A DNA stretch of 64,000 nt from Spongiactinospora sp. TRM90649 (GCF_029382225.1 NZ_JARLTC010000041.1:46467-110466); one strand, 5' to 3'. Positions 1 to 9,565 are shown, numbered from the stretch's first letter. A program made the numbers and translations. The notes: a model not told the origin generated them from the sequence alone.

Positions 1-1
1 G

Positions 2-886
2 ATGGAGCTGCGCGCCGCCAGGGGGCGGCCCGCCCAGGGCGCGGAGCCGGAGCCCGCCTCCCTGGCGCGAGGTCGCGGCGGACGGCGGGCGGGCTCCCCC
101 GGCGTGGACCCGTTCACCCTGTTCTCCCTCATCGGATTCCTGGTGCTGGTGGCCGGGCTGACCAACCTGCGCGGCCTGTTCGTGGCGCTCATCGTGATCG
201 GCGGGGTGGCGGTGGCGCGCCGGGCGGTCATCCGGTCCAGCGGCAGGAAGGAACGCGGCCGGGTACGGCTGGCCGTCCAGTACGCCGACCATTACGTGCT
301 CCCCGAGGAACTCGACCGGGACTGCGCCGACCTGCTCCGCCGCGCCCAGGACGCCGCCGACTCCGTGTTGTCCTCCCACGTCAACGCGGCCGGACTGATC
401 GACACCATCGACAACGCGGTCACCCTGCCCGAGGAGGTGTGGCAGATCGCCAGGCGGCTCGCCCGGGTCTCGGCGATGTCGGCCGAGCACCGCAGGATCG
501 TGCCGCGGGACCTGCCGTACGAGGTCTCCGCGGCCTTCACGCCGTACGACGAGGCGCTGCAGGCCGCGTTCACCGCGCTCACCGAGCGGGTGCGGACGCT
601 GGAGGACTACGCGGTGCAGGTCTACCGCGCCGACCAGGTGTACCAGGCCTTCCAGCGGCTGGAGGTGCTGGCCGAGCGCGCCCCCGACTATCAGGACCTG
701 GTGGCCGACACGGTGAGCGACGGCAGCGCGGGGCCGCGCATCGAGCGACTGTCCGACCAGGCCGCGCACGTGCGGGAGATGTTCCACCAGAGCGTCGAGG
801 AGGTGCGGCGGACCGGCGCGGGCCTGCTCACCACGGGCCACGACCTCAGCGAGAATCCGGAGGATTACCGCCGGGAACCCGGTTGA
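2..886 (+). CDS. Hypothetical membrane-anchored helical protein (5' end uncertain)
   Basis: I do not recognise the family. The first 35 or so residues are basic, Pro/Arg/Gly-rich and low in complexity. A hydrophobic stretch at about residues 39-72 can form one or two membrane segments. The remaining ~220 residues are charged and mostly helical, without recognisable catalytic motifs. The ATG at base 2 is the first one visible and the frame may be open beyond the window edge, so the true start could lie outside. The 3' end overlaps the converging STAND gene by 41 bp. Probably a cytoplasmic-facing membrane protein; no function can be assigned. Confidence 0.7.
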   Translation: MELRAARGRPAQGAEPEPASLARGRGGRRAGSPGVDPFTLFSLIGFLVLVAGLTNLRGLFVALIVIGGVAVARRAVIRSSGRKERGRVRLAVQYADHYVLPEELDRDCADLLRRAQDAADSVLSSHVNAAGLIDTIDNAVTLPEEVWQIARRLARVSAMSAEHRRIVPRDLPYEVSAAFTPYDEALQAAFTALTERVRTLEDYAVQVYRADQVYQAFQRLEVLAERAPDYQDLVADTVSDGSAGPRIERLSDQAAHVREMFHQSVEEVRRTGAGLLTTGHDLSENPEDYRREPG

Positions 887-3440
887 GGTGCTCGCGGACC
901 CTGCCCATAGCAGCCCGGTCCCCCAGGCTCTCGAAGATGTCGTACGCCTCCCGCAGCGGCTCGTCGGCCGCGCCAGGCCGCTTCGCGTCGATCCGCACCC
1001 GGCCCAGGTAGTAGAGCGACTGCGCGGCCCACCAGCGGTCGCCCAGCTCGTCGAAGGCGCGCTGGGCGCCGCGCAGGGTCTCCTCGGCCTCGGCGAACCT
1101 GCCCAGCCGGGCGTGCGCCCGCCCGGCCGAGACCAGGGTGCGCGCCACCCCCCAGGAGTCGCCGAGCGAGCCGAGCATCTCCGCCGCCCGGCGCACGTGC
1201 TCCAGCTCGCGCAGGCCGTGCTCACGCCCGGGGTTGCCGACCTCGCCCGCCGCGCGCAGGCAGCGGGCCTCCTCCCACAGCTCGCCCCTGGCGCGGAACA
1301 TCTCGGCGGCCCGGTGCAGGCTCAGCCCGGCCTTGGTGAACGCGCCCTCGGCCCCCGCCGGGTCGCCGCCGTCTCTGCGGGTCCTGGCCTGGGCGGCGAG
1401 GACCTCACCGTACACGCGCAGGGTCTGTGCCTCGGAGTAGCGGTTGCCGTCGGCCTGGAACACGTCGAGGGCCTGTTCGAGCAGTTCGGCGGCCTGGTCG
1501 AGGCGCGGCTGGCGCAGCCGCAGCTCGGCCAGGTTGCGCTGGGAGCGGGCCGACCACCAGCGGTCGTCCTCGGCCAGGAAGGCGTCGATCGCCTCGGTCA
1601 GGTACTCCTGGCCGCGGTCCATGTTGCCCTCGCTGGACAGCGTCATGCCGACCGCGCGCATGGCGCGGGCCGCCCACCAGGTCTCGCCCAGCCCGGTGAA
1701 GATCTCCAGGGCGCGCTCGGCGTCGGCCAGCGCCTCGCGCCGCAGGCCCAGGCCGCCGGTGACGGCCGAGCGTTCGAGCAGCGCGATGCCCAGCGACCTC
1801 GGGTCGTTCATGTGCTCGGCGGCCTCGCACAGCACGTCGGCCACCGCCCGCCAGTCGGTCCAGTAGGCGCGCAGCGAGTGGCACAGCGAGCAGAAGGCCC
1901 GGCCGAGGGCCCAGGCCGGCTCCCACAGCGCCAGGTTCCTGGCCTGGCCGATCACGGCGACCAGGCTGAGCCGTTCGGCGTTGAGCCAGTCGGCCGCCGA
2001 CGCCTGGACGCGGACCGCGCTCTGCCCGTCGGCGTGCTTGCCCGCCCGCGACCAGTCCTGCGGCCAGCGGGCCATCGCCGCGTTCTGCGCGCGGTGCCGG
2101 TATCCGGAGAGCACTCGCTCGATGGCCGCCCTGCGGTGCTCCTCCTGCTCCTCGGCCAGGGCGATGTCATGGGCGAACAGCCGGACCAGCTCGTGCAGCC
2201 GGTAGCGCAGCACCCCGGCGGCGTCCTTGCCAGAGCACTCGGCGAGCTGGGCGTCCATCAGCGCCTCAAGCTGGTCGGCGCCCTCCAGCGGCGAGATGCC
2301 GAGCAGCTCGCCCGCCACCCAGCCGGGGACGTCGGGTGCCGCGACCTGGCTGAGCAGCCGCAGCAGGCGTTTCTGGATGTCGGTGCAGTCGGCGTAGCTG
2401 AGCCGCAGCGAGGCGCGCACGCCCTTGTTGGGGGCGAGTTCTAGCTGGTCGAGGCGGCGGCGTTCGTCGTCGAGGCGTTCGGCCAGCTCGGCGAGCGACC
2501 AGTTCTCCCGGGTGGCGAGCCGGCCGCCGCAGATGCTGATGGCCAGCGGCAGGCGCTCGCACAGGCCGACGATCTTCTGCGCGGCGGGAGGGTCGGCGTC
2601 TACCCGCTGGTCGCCGGCCAGGCGGGCGAGCAGTTCCACGCCCATGGCCTGGCTGAACACCTCAAGGCGCTTGTCGTATGTGTTGAGCAGGAAGAGCGGC
2701 TGCCGGGAGGTGACGATGACGGCGCAGCCCGGCTCGGCGGGCAGCAGGTGCCTGACCTGGTCGCCGTCGTGGGCGTTGTCCAGGCCGATCAGGATGCGGC
2801 GGCCCCTGGTCCAGGTGAGCCAGAGTTTGCGCAGTTCGTCCAGGCCGCCGGGGTCGGTGGTGAGACGGACCCCGAGGGCGCGCAGGAAGCCGGTGAGCAC
2901 CTCTTCTGGGGCGATGGGGGCGTCGACGCCGCGCAGGTCGGCGTACAGGCGGCCGTCGGGGAACCAGTCGCCGACGTGGTGGCCGAACATGGCGGTCAGC
3001 GCGGACTTGCCGACGCCGGCCCTGCCGTACACGGAGACCACGAGGGACGCGGTGGCGTCGTCCCTGGGGGTCCGGCCCCGTCCGCTGAAGCGTTCGGTGA
3101 ACACGCCGCGCAGTTCGGCGAGGGACTCCTTGCGGCCGGTGAAGTGGGCGCTCGGCGGCGGCCACTGGTCGGGGGGCCGCCAGGACGCGCCGGGCTCGCC
3201 GTCCGGCTGGCCGGCGCCGCGCCCGGCCGGTCTGGTGGTGGCCCAGGTGAGCAGGCCCACCAGCAGCCCGGCCGTGATGGTCGCGCCGATCTTGACCTGG
3301 GTGGGGAGGTCCCACACGTCGAGTGAGGTGGCCAGGATGCTGGCCGCGGCCGCGGCCACGCCCGCGGCTGCGGGCGCGGCGAGAGGAACACCGCGGCGGC
3401 CACCCCCGCGCCTGCCGGACCATTTCGACGCCCCGGGCAT
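846..3440 (-). CDS. Membrane-anchored STAND (NB-ARC) ATPase with C-terminal TPR repeats
   Basis: The 864-residue protein starts with a basic tail and two hydrophobic segments (about residues 18-38 and 48-66). A linker leads to a FTGR motif (~100), a Walker A GRAGVGKS (~139-146), a Walker B-like ILIGLDNAHD and a TSR sensor motif. The second half is TPR-like with recurring TWW/RWW tryptophans. This is the NB-ARC plus TPR architecture of AfsR-type proteins without the SARP DNA-binding domain. The frame is open further upstream, but the ATG at 3440 was chosen because GGAGGT lies 8 nt before it and the upstream extension overlaps the M6 protease gene. STAND ATPases usually act as ligand-gated switches; the ligand is unknown. 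It lies 98 bp downstream of the M6 protease gene on the same strand. Confidence 0.85.
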   Translation of the reverse strand: MPGASKWSGRRGGGRRGVPLAAPAAAGVAAAAASILATSLDVWDLPTQVKIGATITAGLLVGLLTWATTRPAGRGAGQPDGEPGASWRPPDQWPPPSAHFTGRKESLAELRGVFTERFSGRGRTPRDDATASLVVSVYGRAGVGKSALTAMFGHHVGDWFPDGRLYADLRGVDAPIAPEEVLTGFLRALGVRLTTDPGGLDELRKLWLTWTRGRRILIGLDNAHDGDQVRHLLPAEPGCAVIVTSRQPLFLLNTYDKRLEVFSQAMGVELLARLAGDQRVDADPPAAQKIVGLCERLPLAISICGGRLATRENWSLAELAERLDDERRRLDQLELAPNKGVRASLRLSYADCTDIQKRLLRLLSQVAAPDVPGWVAGELLGISPLEGADQLEALMDAQLAECSGKDAAGVLRYRLHELVRLFAHDIALAEEQEEHRRAAIERVLSGYRHRAQNAAMARWPQDWSRAGKHADGQSAVRVQASAADWLNAERLSLVAVIGQARNLALWEPAWALGRAFCSLCHSLRAYWTDWRAVADVLCEAAEHMNDPRSLGIALLERSAVTGGLGLRREALADAERALEIFTGLGETWWAARAMRAVGMTLSSEGNMDRGQEYLTEAIDAFLAEDDRWWSARSQRNLAELRLRQPRLDQAAELLEQALDVFQADGNRYSEAQTLRVYGEVLAAQARTRRDGGDPAGAEGAFTKAGLSLHRAAEMFRARGELWEEARCLRAAGEVGNPGREHGLRELEHVRRAAEMLGSLGDSWGVARTLVSAGRAHARLGRFAEAEETLRGAQRAFDELGDRWWAAQSLYYLGRVRIDAKRPGAADEPLREAYDIFESLGDRAAMGRVREHLNRVPGGNPPDSR

Positions 3441-3538
3441 CAGCCCAACCTCCGAGGGAGAGATCGGCCTCTGTCTTGATTCAACCAGATGCCCGGGGGA
3501 CGAGCGCGCCGTCGGACTCGCGGATTCGCCGGAGCGGC

Positions 3539-5641
3539 TCAGCGGGTCCGTGCGAGGCAGGTGGCGGTGGCGGTGCGGCTCGGGTCGCTCTCGGAGGTGG
3601 CGTTTAGCGTGATCTTGCCGTTCCTGTCGCCTCCGGACCGCTTGGCGTCCACGTACACCTGGACGGTGCGGCCGGCCTCCGCCGTCGCCAGCTCGTTCGG
3701 CAGCGACACCGACCAGCCGCGCGACTCCGCCTTCGCCGACAGGCGGTAGACGTCGGAGTTCAGGTAGGAGGTGACGTCCTCGGGGTGCTGTCCCGGCTTG
3801 GCGCCGCCCTTGCCGCTGTTGCGCAGCGAGAAGGAGCACCTGGCCCAAGAGCCGCCGGTCGGAGCGCCGTTCGCGTGCTGGAGCTTGACCCCGCGCCGCT
3901 GCTGCCCGGCGCCGTCCAGCGACCGGATCGCCACGGTGTAGGAGAGCACGCCCGCCTTGTCGCGCTGGACGTCGAGGACGTAGAAGTGCAGCCGGTTGGC
4001 CTGGTCCACGTACTCGTATTCGCTGCCCGAGCCGGTCCCGGCGTGGAACAGCGCGTCCGAGAGCTGCCGGTAGTCGCCGACGGTGATCGGGACCTGGGTG
4101 CCGTCCGGCAGCACGTAGTCGGTCATCCCGATGTCCTGCGGGTTGGCGTCGATCACCCACTCGAACGGCTTGAACGGCGTGACCTCCTTGTTCCTGGTCT
4201 TGGCCAGCAGCACGCCCGAGTCCGGGGTGAAGGAGTCCGCGCCCATCCGGTCCACGACCTCGACCGTGTAGTTGTCGTAGCCACCGGCGTCGCAGAACGG
4301 GTCGGTGTTCACGTCGCAGGCCGGGCTCTTGTCGCCGCTGTCGAAGGCGATGTTGATCCCGGACAGGCCCCTCTTGCCGGGCTGGACGACCCGCGCGGTG
4401 ACCTTGGCCACCACGAGGCCGGAGTCGTCGAGGGCGTCACGCGACAGGCGCAGCACGTTCGCCTCGTCCACCATGCCGAGCTGGATCTTGTTGCGCAGCA
4501 TGTGCTGGGCGCCCATCGAGCCGCCGCCCGTGGGCGGGATGGCCCAGCGGCTGTGCGGGCCGCCGGGGCCGTTGAAGCTGCCCCGGCTGAGCATCTCCCA
4601 GATGCCGGTGTAGGCGCGGCGGCGCGGCACCGAGTATGGGTTGTTGTAGTTGTCGCCGATGCCCAGGATGTGGCTCAGCTCGTGGGCGAAGACGCCCTGG
4701 CCGGAGCTCTCGGCCTGGGTGGAGGAGCCGCCTCCGGCGTTCGGCCACAGCGAGGAGGCCGACGCCCAGGAGGTCCATTCGACGTACCTGGTGGGCGCCC
4801 AGTTGGGCATGGTCTCGTCCGGCGGGCCGAAGTCGTCGGTGACCTGCTCCTTGGCCGGGAACTTCATCGAGCCGAACTCCTGCCAGGTGGCCGACTCGTC
4901 CTGCCCCGCGCTGAGGAAGAAGACGAAGTCGAAGCCCGCGGGCACCTCCTGGCCCACGTCCGCCACCCAGGCGGCGCGGCCGTCCGTGCGGATGTTGCGG
5001 TTGCAGGAGTCCCCGGGCGGGCAGGTGCTGGGGTTCTGGAACTCCATGCCGTACTCGTGGTCCTTGCCGGGCATCTGGTACGGCCCGAACTCGGTCAGGT
5101 CCACGCCGTAGCGCCCGCCGGAGTCCTCCATCCAGTACTCGTGGATGGTGTGCCCGCGGTTGACCTGGTTCGGGGTGTTGAGGAAGTCCTTGTAGAACTT
5201 CGCCACCTGGGCGCGGGGCACGTCGTGGGCCTCGGCGCTCGGGTTCTTGAACACCGTCGAGCCCTGCGGCTGGGTCACCACGAACGGCTGGTTGGGGTAG
5301 TCGAGCAGCACCAGTGCGCCCTTGAAGGTGCGCGTCGAGCCCTTGACCGACGGGTCGGCCCAGTTGGTGCCGGGCGGTTTCTTGTAGTCCGCCCACGTCA
5401 TGTTGTCGGGGTTCTTCCAGTTCTGCGGGTCGATGGGGGCGGGTGCCCCCGCCTCGCGGCGCAGCGCCGCGACCTGGCCGTCGCTCTGCCACGGCTGCTG
5501 CTGCGGCCAGTGGTCGTAGCGCCAGGGATGTTCGGGCGGGGCCGGCGGCTCGGCGGCGGCGGGGACGCCTGCCCCGGTCACCGCCAGGGGCGCGAGCACG
5601 ACCGTCGCGATCAGCAGCTTGAGGAACTTCCGGCCGGTCAC
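3539..5641 (-). CDS. Secreted M6-family (immune inhibitor A-like) zinc metalloprotease
   Basis: About 700 residues. The N-terminus is a signal peptide (KFLKLLIATVVLAPLAV core, then a Pro/Ala-rich stretch). The catalytic motif HELSHILGIGDNY sits at about residues 319-331. Its HExxH supplies two zinc ligands and the catalytic Glu, and the downstream Gly/Asp fits the M6 pattern HExxHxxGxxD. GIWEMLSRGS follows, as in M6 peptidases. The C-terminal ~200 residues are beta-rich and may bind substrate. The GTG at 5641 is preferred because GGAGG lies 8-9 nt upstream; a TTG at 5674 is also in frame. Family members degrade extracellular proteins, and the substrate here is unknown. Confidence 0.88.
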   Translation of the reverse strand: MTGRKFLKLLIATVVLAPLAVTGAGVPAAAEPPAPPEHPWRYDHWPQQQPWQSDGQVAALRREAGAPAPIDPQNWKNPDNMTWADYKKPPGTNWADPSVKGSTRTFKGALVLLDYPNQPFVVTQPQGSTVFKNPSAEAHDVPRAQVAKFYKDFLNTPNQVNRGHTIHEYWMEDSGGRYGVDLTEFGPYQMPGKDHEYGMEFQNPSTCPPGDSCNRNIRTDGRAAWVADVGQEVPAGFDFVFFLSAGQDESATWQEFGSMKFPAKEQVTDDFGPPDETMPNWAPTRYVEWTSWASASSLWPNAGGGSSTQAESSGQGVFAHELSHILGIGDNYNNPYSVPRRRAYTGIWEMLSRGSFNGPGGPHSRWAIPPTGGGSMGAQHMLRNKIQLGMVDEANVLRLSRDALDDSGLVVAKVTARVVQPGKRGLSGINIAFDSGDKSPACDVNTDPFCDAGGYDNYTVEVVDRMGADSFTPDSGVLLAKTRNKEVTPFKPFEWVIDANPQDIGMTDYVLPDGTQVPITVGDYRQLSDALFHAGTGSGSEYEYVDQANRLHFYVLDVQRDKAGVLSYTVAIRSLDGAGQQRRGVKLQHANGAPTGGSWARCSFSLRNSGKGGAKPGQHPEDVTSYLNSDVYRLSAKAESRGWSVSLPNELATAEAGRTVQVYVDAKRSGGDRNGKITLNATSESDPSRTATATCLARTR

Positions 5642-5804
5642 AGCATCATCCCTCCGCCGTACGGCACGCGGCAATGAGCGGGTACCACGACACGCTCAGC
5701 GAAGGACGCTACAGACGGTCTTGACGGAGATCATCGAACAGTTGTAGGGAAGGTTCGCAGCCATATTTCCGGCGAATGTCGAAAAGGGCTGATCGGAGGT
5801 GTTC

Positions 5805-6983
5805 ATGGCCGGTGATCTCCAGTCCCTCGTGGACGATCTCGCCTCCCGGTTACGCCGCCCGCTGCTGCTGGAGGACCGGCTCCAGCGGGTGGTCGCCTAC
5901 ACCGAGCAGGACGGTCCGATCGACGACATCCGCCGCGACTCGATCCTGCGCAGGCACACCACGCCCGAGGTGCGCGAGTGGCTGCGCGGCGCGGGCATCC
6001 ACGACGCCCCCGGCCCGCTGCGCACCCCCGGCGCCGAGGCCCTCGGCCTGCTGCCCCGGGTGTGCCTGCCGGCCAGGCACGGCGGACGGCTGCTCGGCTT
6101 CCTGTGGTTCATCGACACCGAGCCGCGCATGACCGACACCGAGGTGGAGATCGCCGCCGCGGCGGCGCCGGGCGTCGCGCTGGCGCTGTTCCGGGAGAGC
6201 ATCGCCAGCGGGCTGGCGTCCCGGCGGGAGCTGGAGGCGGTGACCGAGCTGCTGATCGGCTCGGCCGGAGGCGCGGCCAGGACGCTGATCGAGGCGGGCG
6301 CCTTCCCGCAGGGCGGGCCGGTCACCGCGATGGTGGCCCGGCCCGCGTCGGGCCGGGAATCCGACGACGCGACGCGGCTGGCGCTGGAGCAGGGGCTGCT
6401 GGCCGTACGGCGCAAGGCGGGCTCGCGCGGGCTGCTCCACCTGGTCCGCTACGACCACGGGGTTCTGCTCGCCGCGGCGGGCAGCGCGGTCCGGCCGGAG
6501 GACGTGCACGCGGTGATGGGCCCGCCGGTGGTCGTCGGGGTCGGACGGCCGCGCCCCGAGCTGCGCCAGGCCGCCGCCTCCTATCTGGAGGCGGCACAGG
6601 CCGCCGAGACCGCCGTGCGGATCGCCGGTCTGGGCCGCACGGTGGAGTGGGCGGACCTCGGCGTCTACCGGCTGCTCACCCAGTTCCCCCGGGGCACCTT
6701 CGGGCTGCACCCCGGCCTGGAGCCGCTGCTGGCCGACGCCGCCCACCTGCCGCTGCTGGAGACCCTGGAGACGTACCTGGACCTCGCGGGCAGCGCGGTC
6801 GCCACCTCGCGGACCCTGCGGCTGCACCGGACCTCGCTGTACTACCGGCTGCAGCGCGTCGAGGAGCTGGCGGGGACCGACCTGAAGGACGGGGCGGAAC
6901 GGCTGACCCTGCACCTGAGCCTGAAGCTCGCCCGGCTGTCGGGCCGCTACCGGCCGAGGACGCCGGAGGCTAGAGAACCCTGA
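5805..6983 (+). CDS. PucR/CdaR-type transcriptional regulator
   Basis: The 392-residue protein has an N-terminal GAF-like sensing region (~1-130), a middle region resembling the GGDEF-like domain of CdaR proteins, and a C-terminal helix-turn-helix of the PucR type. The last shows the typical run LETLETYLDLAGS, then SRTLRLHRTSLYYRLQRVEE. The ATG at 5805 has GGAGG five bases upstream; the GTG at 5799 lies inside that ribosome-binding site. The gene stands alone and its 3' end overlaps the converging phosphatase gene by 14 bp. The target is unknown: proteins of this family regulate purine, sugar-diacid or secondary-metabolism genes, usually as activators. Confidence 0.85.
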   Translation: MAGDLQSLVDDLASRLRRPLLLEDRLQRVVAYTEQDGPIDDIRRDSILRRHTTPEVREWLRGAGIHDAPGPLRTPGAEALGLLPRVCLPARHGGRLLGFLWFIDTEPRMTDTEVEIAAAAAPGVALALFRESIASGLASRRELEAVTELLIGSAGGAARTLIEAGAFPQGGPVTAMVARPASGRESDDATRLALEQGLLAVRRKAGSRGLLHLVRYDHGVLLAAAGSAVRPEDVHAVMGPPVVVGVGRPRPELRQAAASYLEAAQAAETAVRIAGLGRTVEWADLGVYRLLTQFPRGTFGLHPGLEPLLADAAHLPLLETLETYLDLAGSAVATSRTLRLHRTSLYYRLQRVEELAGTDLKDGAERLTLHLSLKLARLSGRYRPRTPEAREP

Positions 6984-8763
6984 TCGCCAGCACGCAGATG
7001 TCGTCCTCGGTGCGCTCGTCGCGCAGCAGCTCGGTCAGCAGGTGGTCGAGCACCCGCTCGGGGTCCTCCCCAGGACCGGCGGAACGCGCCGCCGCGAGCA
7101 GCGCCTCGATCCCCTCCTCGATGTCCCGGCCGCGCCGCTCGACGATCCCGTCGGTGTAGAGGATGACCAGATCGCCGGACTGCAGGACGGTGCTCTCCAG
7201 CTCGTACTCGGCCGACCGCTCGGCCCCCAGCAGGGGACCGGGCCTGACCGGGAGCAGGACGGCCGTGCCCTCCCTGACCAGCACCGGCGCGGGATGGCCC
7301 GCGCACGCCCAGGCCAGCACGTGGGTGGCCGGGGCGAAGTGACCGACGATCGCGGTGCCGGTGGCGGTGATGCCCGCGGTGCTGTGGTAGATCAGCTCGT
7401 TGAGCCAGGTGGTGAGCCGGTCGGCGGAGGCTCCGGTGTAGGCCAGCCCGGCCAGGCCGCTGCGCATCTGGGCCATCAGGCTCGCCGCGGTCAGCCCGTG
7501 GCCCATGGCGTCGCCGATGGCGAGCAGCACGTGCCCGTCGGGCATCTCGCGGGCCTTGTACCAGTCACCGCCGAGCCGGTCCACCTCCTCGCCCGGGTAG
7601 TAGCGCAGGCCGACGGTCAGCCCCGGGAGGTCGATCGTGCCGCGCCGGATCGGCAGGATGCTGTCCTGCAGCCGGACGGCCACCCGGCGCTCCTCCTCGG
7701 CTCGCCGCCGCGCCCGGACGACGCCGGAGTGCGCGGCGGCGAGGGCGCGCTCACGGCGGCGGCTCGCCGTCACGTCCAAGGCCAGCACCCTGATCGCGAT
7801 CAGCAGGCCCTCGCTGTCCAGCACCGGCTCGCTGACCATCCGCACGTGCCTGATGCCGTGCCGGTGCATCACCCGGAACTCGGTCTCGGCGGCCTCGCGG
7901 TACTCCAGCAAAGTGCGCAGGCCCTCGTCCACCACGCCCCGGTCCTCCGGCACGACCTGGCCGGGGAACTCCTCGATGGGCAGCGGCCCCTCGGGGTCCT
8001 CGCGGCCGAAGATCTCGTACATCTGGCGGGTCCAGCGGATCCTGCCGGTCGCCAGGTTCCACTCGCCCCAGCCCAGCTCGGCGATGCGCTGCGCCCGTTC
8101 CCAGCCCGCGACCAGGCGTTCCTCGTCGTCGTGGGTGCGCCAAGAGACGAGCAGGCCGTCGCCCGCGGGGACGGCACGCGCCGTGATCGACGCCGGCCAC
8201 AGTCGGTCCTCCATGATCTCGACGTACTCGAAGGGCCCCCGGTACATCGGCTCCCCGGTCTCCATCACCCGGATGAACGCGTCGTACAGTCCCGATCTGA
8301 CCGAGCCGGGACTGCCCATGGTGAGCCGCCGCCCGAGCAGGCCGTGCGCGGACGACCCGGTCACGTCCACCGCGGCCGGGCTCACCGCGGCGTAGTGGAA
8401 GTCCACCACCCGGCCCGACCGGTCACGGATGGGCAGCAGGTAGCACGCGGACACGTGCACGACGTCGAGGGTGACCCACACCCAGTGGGGCACCTCGACC
8501 CTGGCCTCCTCGGGCACCGGCGGCTCGCCGCCGCGCATGGACAGGGCGACGTCCAGGACGTCCACGCCGCTCTCCCTGGACAGCCCGGTGAGGTATTCGA
8601 ACGCCTCGCGCGGGCGGATCTCCATCCTGGCGGCCAGCTCGCAGGTGACCGCGTCGACCACGGCCTCGCGGCGCATGCCGGTGCGCAACCTCTCCAGTTG
8701 CTCGCCGATCAGCTCACCCGCGGAGTGGCTCCCCCCGAGCCCGTCGTACGGCCCTGCGCTCAT
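6970..8763 (-). CDS. ANTAR-PAS-PP2C (SpoIIE-type) serine phosphatase
   Basis: About 597 residues. The N-terminus (10-75) resembles the three-helix RNA-binding ANTAR domain, ending in AARMEIRPREAFEYLT. A region of unclear fold follows, then a PAS/PAC segment with IRWTRQMYEIFG and a PAC-like EFRVMHRHG. The C-terminal ~220 residues form a PP2C/SpoIIE phosphatase with metal-binding motifs GGDWYKARE, GDAMGHG and LYTDGIVERR. Such proteins regulate anti-sigma factor antagonists in actinobacteria. ANTAR at the N-terminus of a phosphatase suggests RNA binding linked to signalling. The ATG at 8763 follows an AGGAGGAGG run. The larger frame reading further upstream is a shadow of the next gene. Confidence 0.85.
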   Translation of the reverse strand: MSAGPYDGLGGSHSAGELIGEQLERLRTGMRREAVVDAVTCELAARMEIRPREAFEYLTGLSRESGVDVLDVALSMRGGEPPVPEEARVEVPHWVWVTLDVVHVSACYLLPIRDRSGRVVDFHYAAVSPAAVDVTGSSAHGLLGRRLTMGSPGSVRSGLYDAFIRVMETGEPMYRGPFEYVEIMEDRLWPASITARAVPAGDGLLVSWRTHDDEERLVAGWERAQRIAELGWGEWNLATGRIRWTRQMYEIFGREDPEGPLPIEEFPGQVVPEDRGVVDEGLRTLLEYREAAETEFRVMHRHGIRHVRMVSEPVLDSEGLLIAIRVLALDVTASRRRERALAAAHSGVVRARRRAEEERRVAVRLQDSILPIRRGTIDLPGLTVGLRYYPGEEVDRLGGDWYKAREMPDGHVLLAIGDAMGHGLTAASLMAQMRSGLAGLAYTGASADRLTTWLNELIYHSTAGITATGTAIVGHFAPATHVLAWACAGHPAPVLVREGTAVLLPVRPGPLLGAERSAEYELESTVLQSGDLVILYTDGIVERRGRDIEEGIEALLAAARSAGPGEDPERVLDHLLTELLRDERTEDDICVLAIRVL

Positions 8764-8837
8764 CCTCCTCCTGTTCCCCGCCCGCGGTATGCGACCTTCC
8801 GGCGGGGAGCCAAGTTTCGGCCGGGGCCCGCCCGCGA

Positions 8838-9515
8838 TCAGTTCTCCCGGGGCCGGTACGCCTCGATGAGCAGCGCCTCGGCGTCGTCCAGGTAGGACTC
8901 CAGCGCGCGGGCGGCCCGGTCGGTCTCGCCCGCCGCCAGCAGGGCGACCAGCTCCTGGTTGCGCGGCACGAAGGGGCCGTGGAAGGAGCGGGGGTCGATC
9001 ATCACGTGGAAGACCAGGCGCAGCTCGGCCAGGAGCTGGCGCATCACGTCGTCGAGCCGCTGGCTGTCGTTCATCCTGGCCAGGGCCTGGTGGAAGCGGA
9101 TGTTGGCGGTGCCGACGTCGCGCCAGCGCTTCTCCTCGGCGGCCTGCTCGCCCTCCCGCAGCGCCTCGCGCATCGCGGCGATGCCCTCGGGGGTGGCCCG
9201 GCGCACGGCCGCGCCCTCGATCACCCGCCGCACCCGGTAGACGTCGGAGACGTCGCCGGCCGACAGGACGCGGACGAACACCCCCCGGTTCAGCTTGTGT
9301 TCGAGCAGCCTCTCGTGCGACAGCAGCCGGAACGCCTCCCTGAGGGTGTTGCGCGAGACGCCGAGCGCCCGCCCGATCGCCTCCTCCGACAGCCGCTCCC
9401 CCGGCGCGAAGAATCCCTCGGCGATCCGCTCGCGCAGGATGTCGGCCACCTTCTCCGCGGTACTGCTCCGGCCCAGACGTTCCCGATCGTGCTCCAGCGC
9501 CGTGACGTGCTCCAT
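8838..9515 (-). CDS. GntR-family regulator with FCD ligand domain
   Basis: The 225-residue protein has a winged helix-turn-helix (about 15-85, with ERLSEEAIGRALGVSRNT and TLREAFRLL) followed by an all-helical FCD domain. The FCD domain contains FHQAL and HVMIDPR, which include likely metal-ligand histidines. It is divergent from an MHS-type carboxylate transporter. The 88-bp space between them holds a perfect palindrome that is probably its operator. FCD regulators typically sense organic acids, so this protein probably represses the neighbouring transporter until its substrate appears; that is inference from position. Confidence 0.88.
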   Translation of the reverse strand: MEHVTALEHDRERLGRSSTAEKVADILRERIAEGFFAPGERLSEEAIGRALGVSRNTLREAFRLLSHERLLEHKLNRGVFVRVLSAGDVSDVYRVRRVIEGAAVRRATPEGIAAMREALREGEQAAEEKRWRDVGTANIRFHQALARMNDSQRLDDVMRQLLAELRLVFHVMIDPRSFHGPFVPRNQELVALLAAGETDRAARALESYLDDAEALLIEAYRPREN

Positions 9516-9548
9516 GCTGCCAAGAAATCATCCAACAAACCTCTTGTC

Positions 9549-9565
9549 GAATTGTTGAACAATTC
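9549..9565. promoter_or_regulatory. Perfect 17-bp palindrome, probable GntR/FCD operator
   Basis: GAATTGTTGAACAATTC has two perfect 8-bp arms around a central G. It stands in an AT-rich island between the divergent regulator (start 9515) and transporter (start 9604). A near copy of one half (CCAACAA) lies just to the left. Position and symmetry fit autoregulation plus control of the transporter. Confidence 0.6.
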
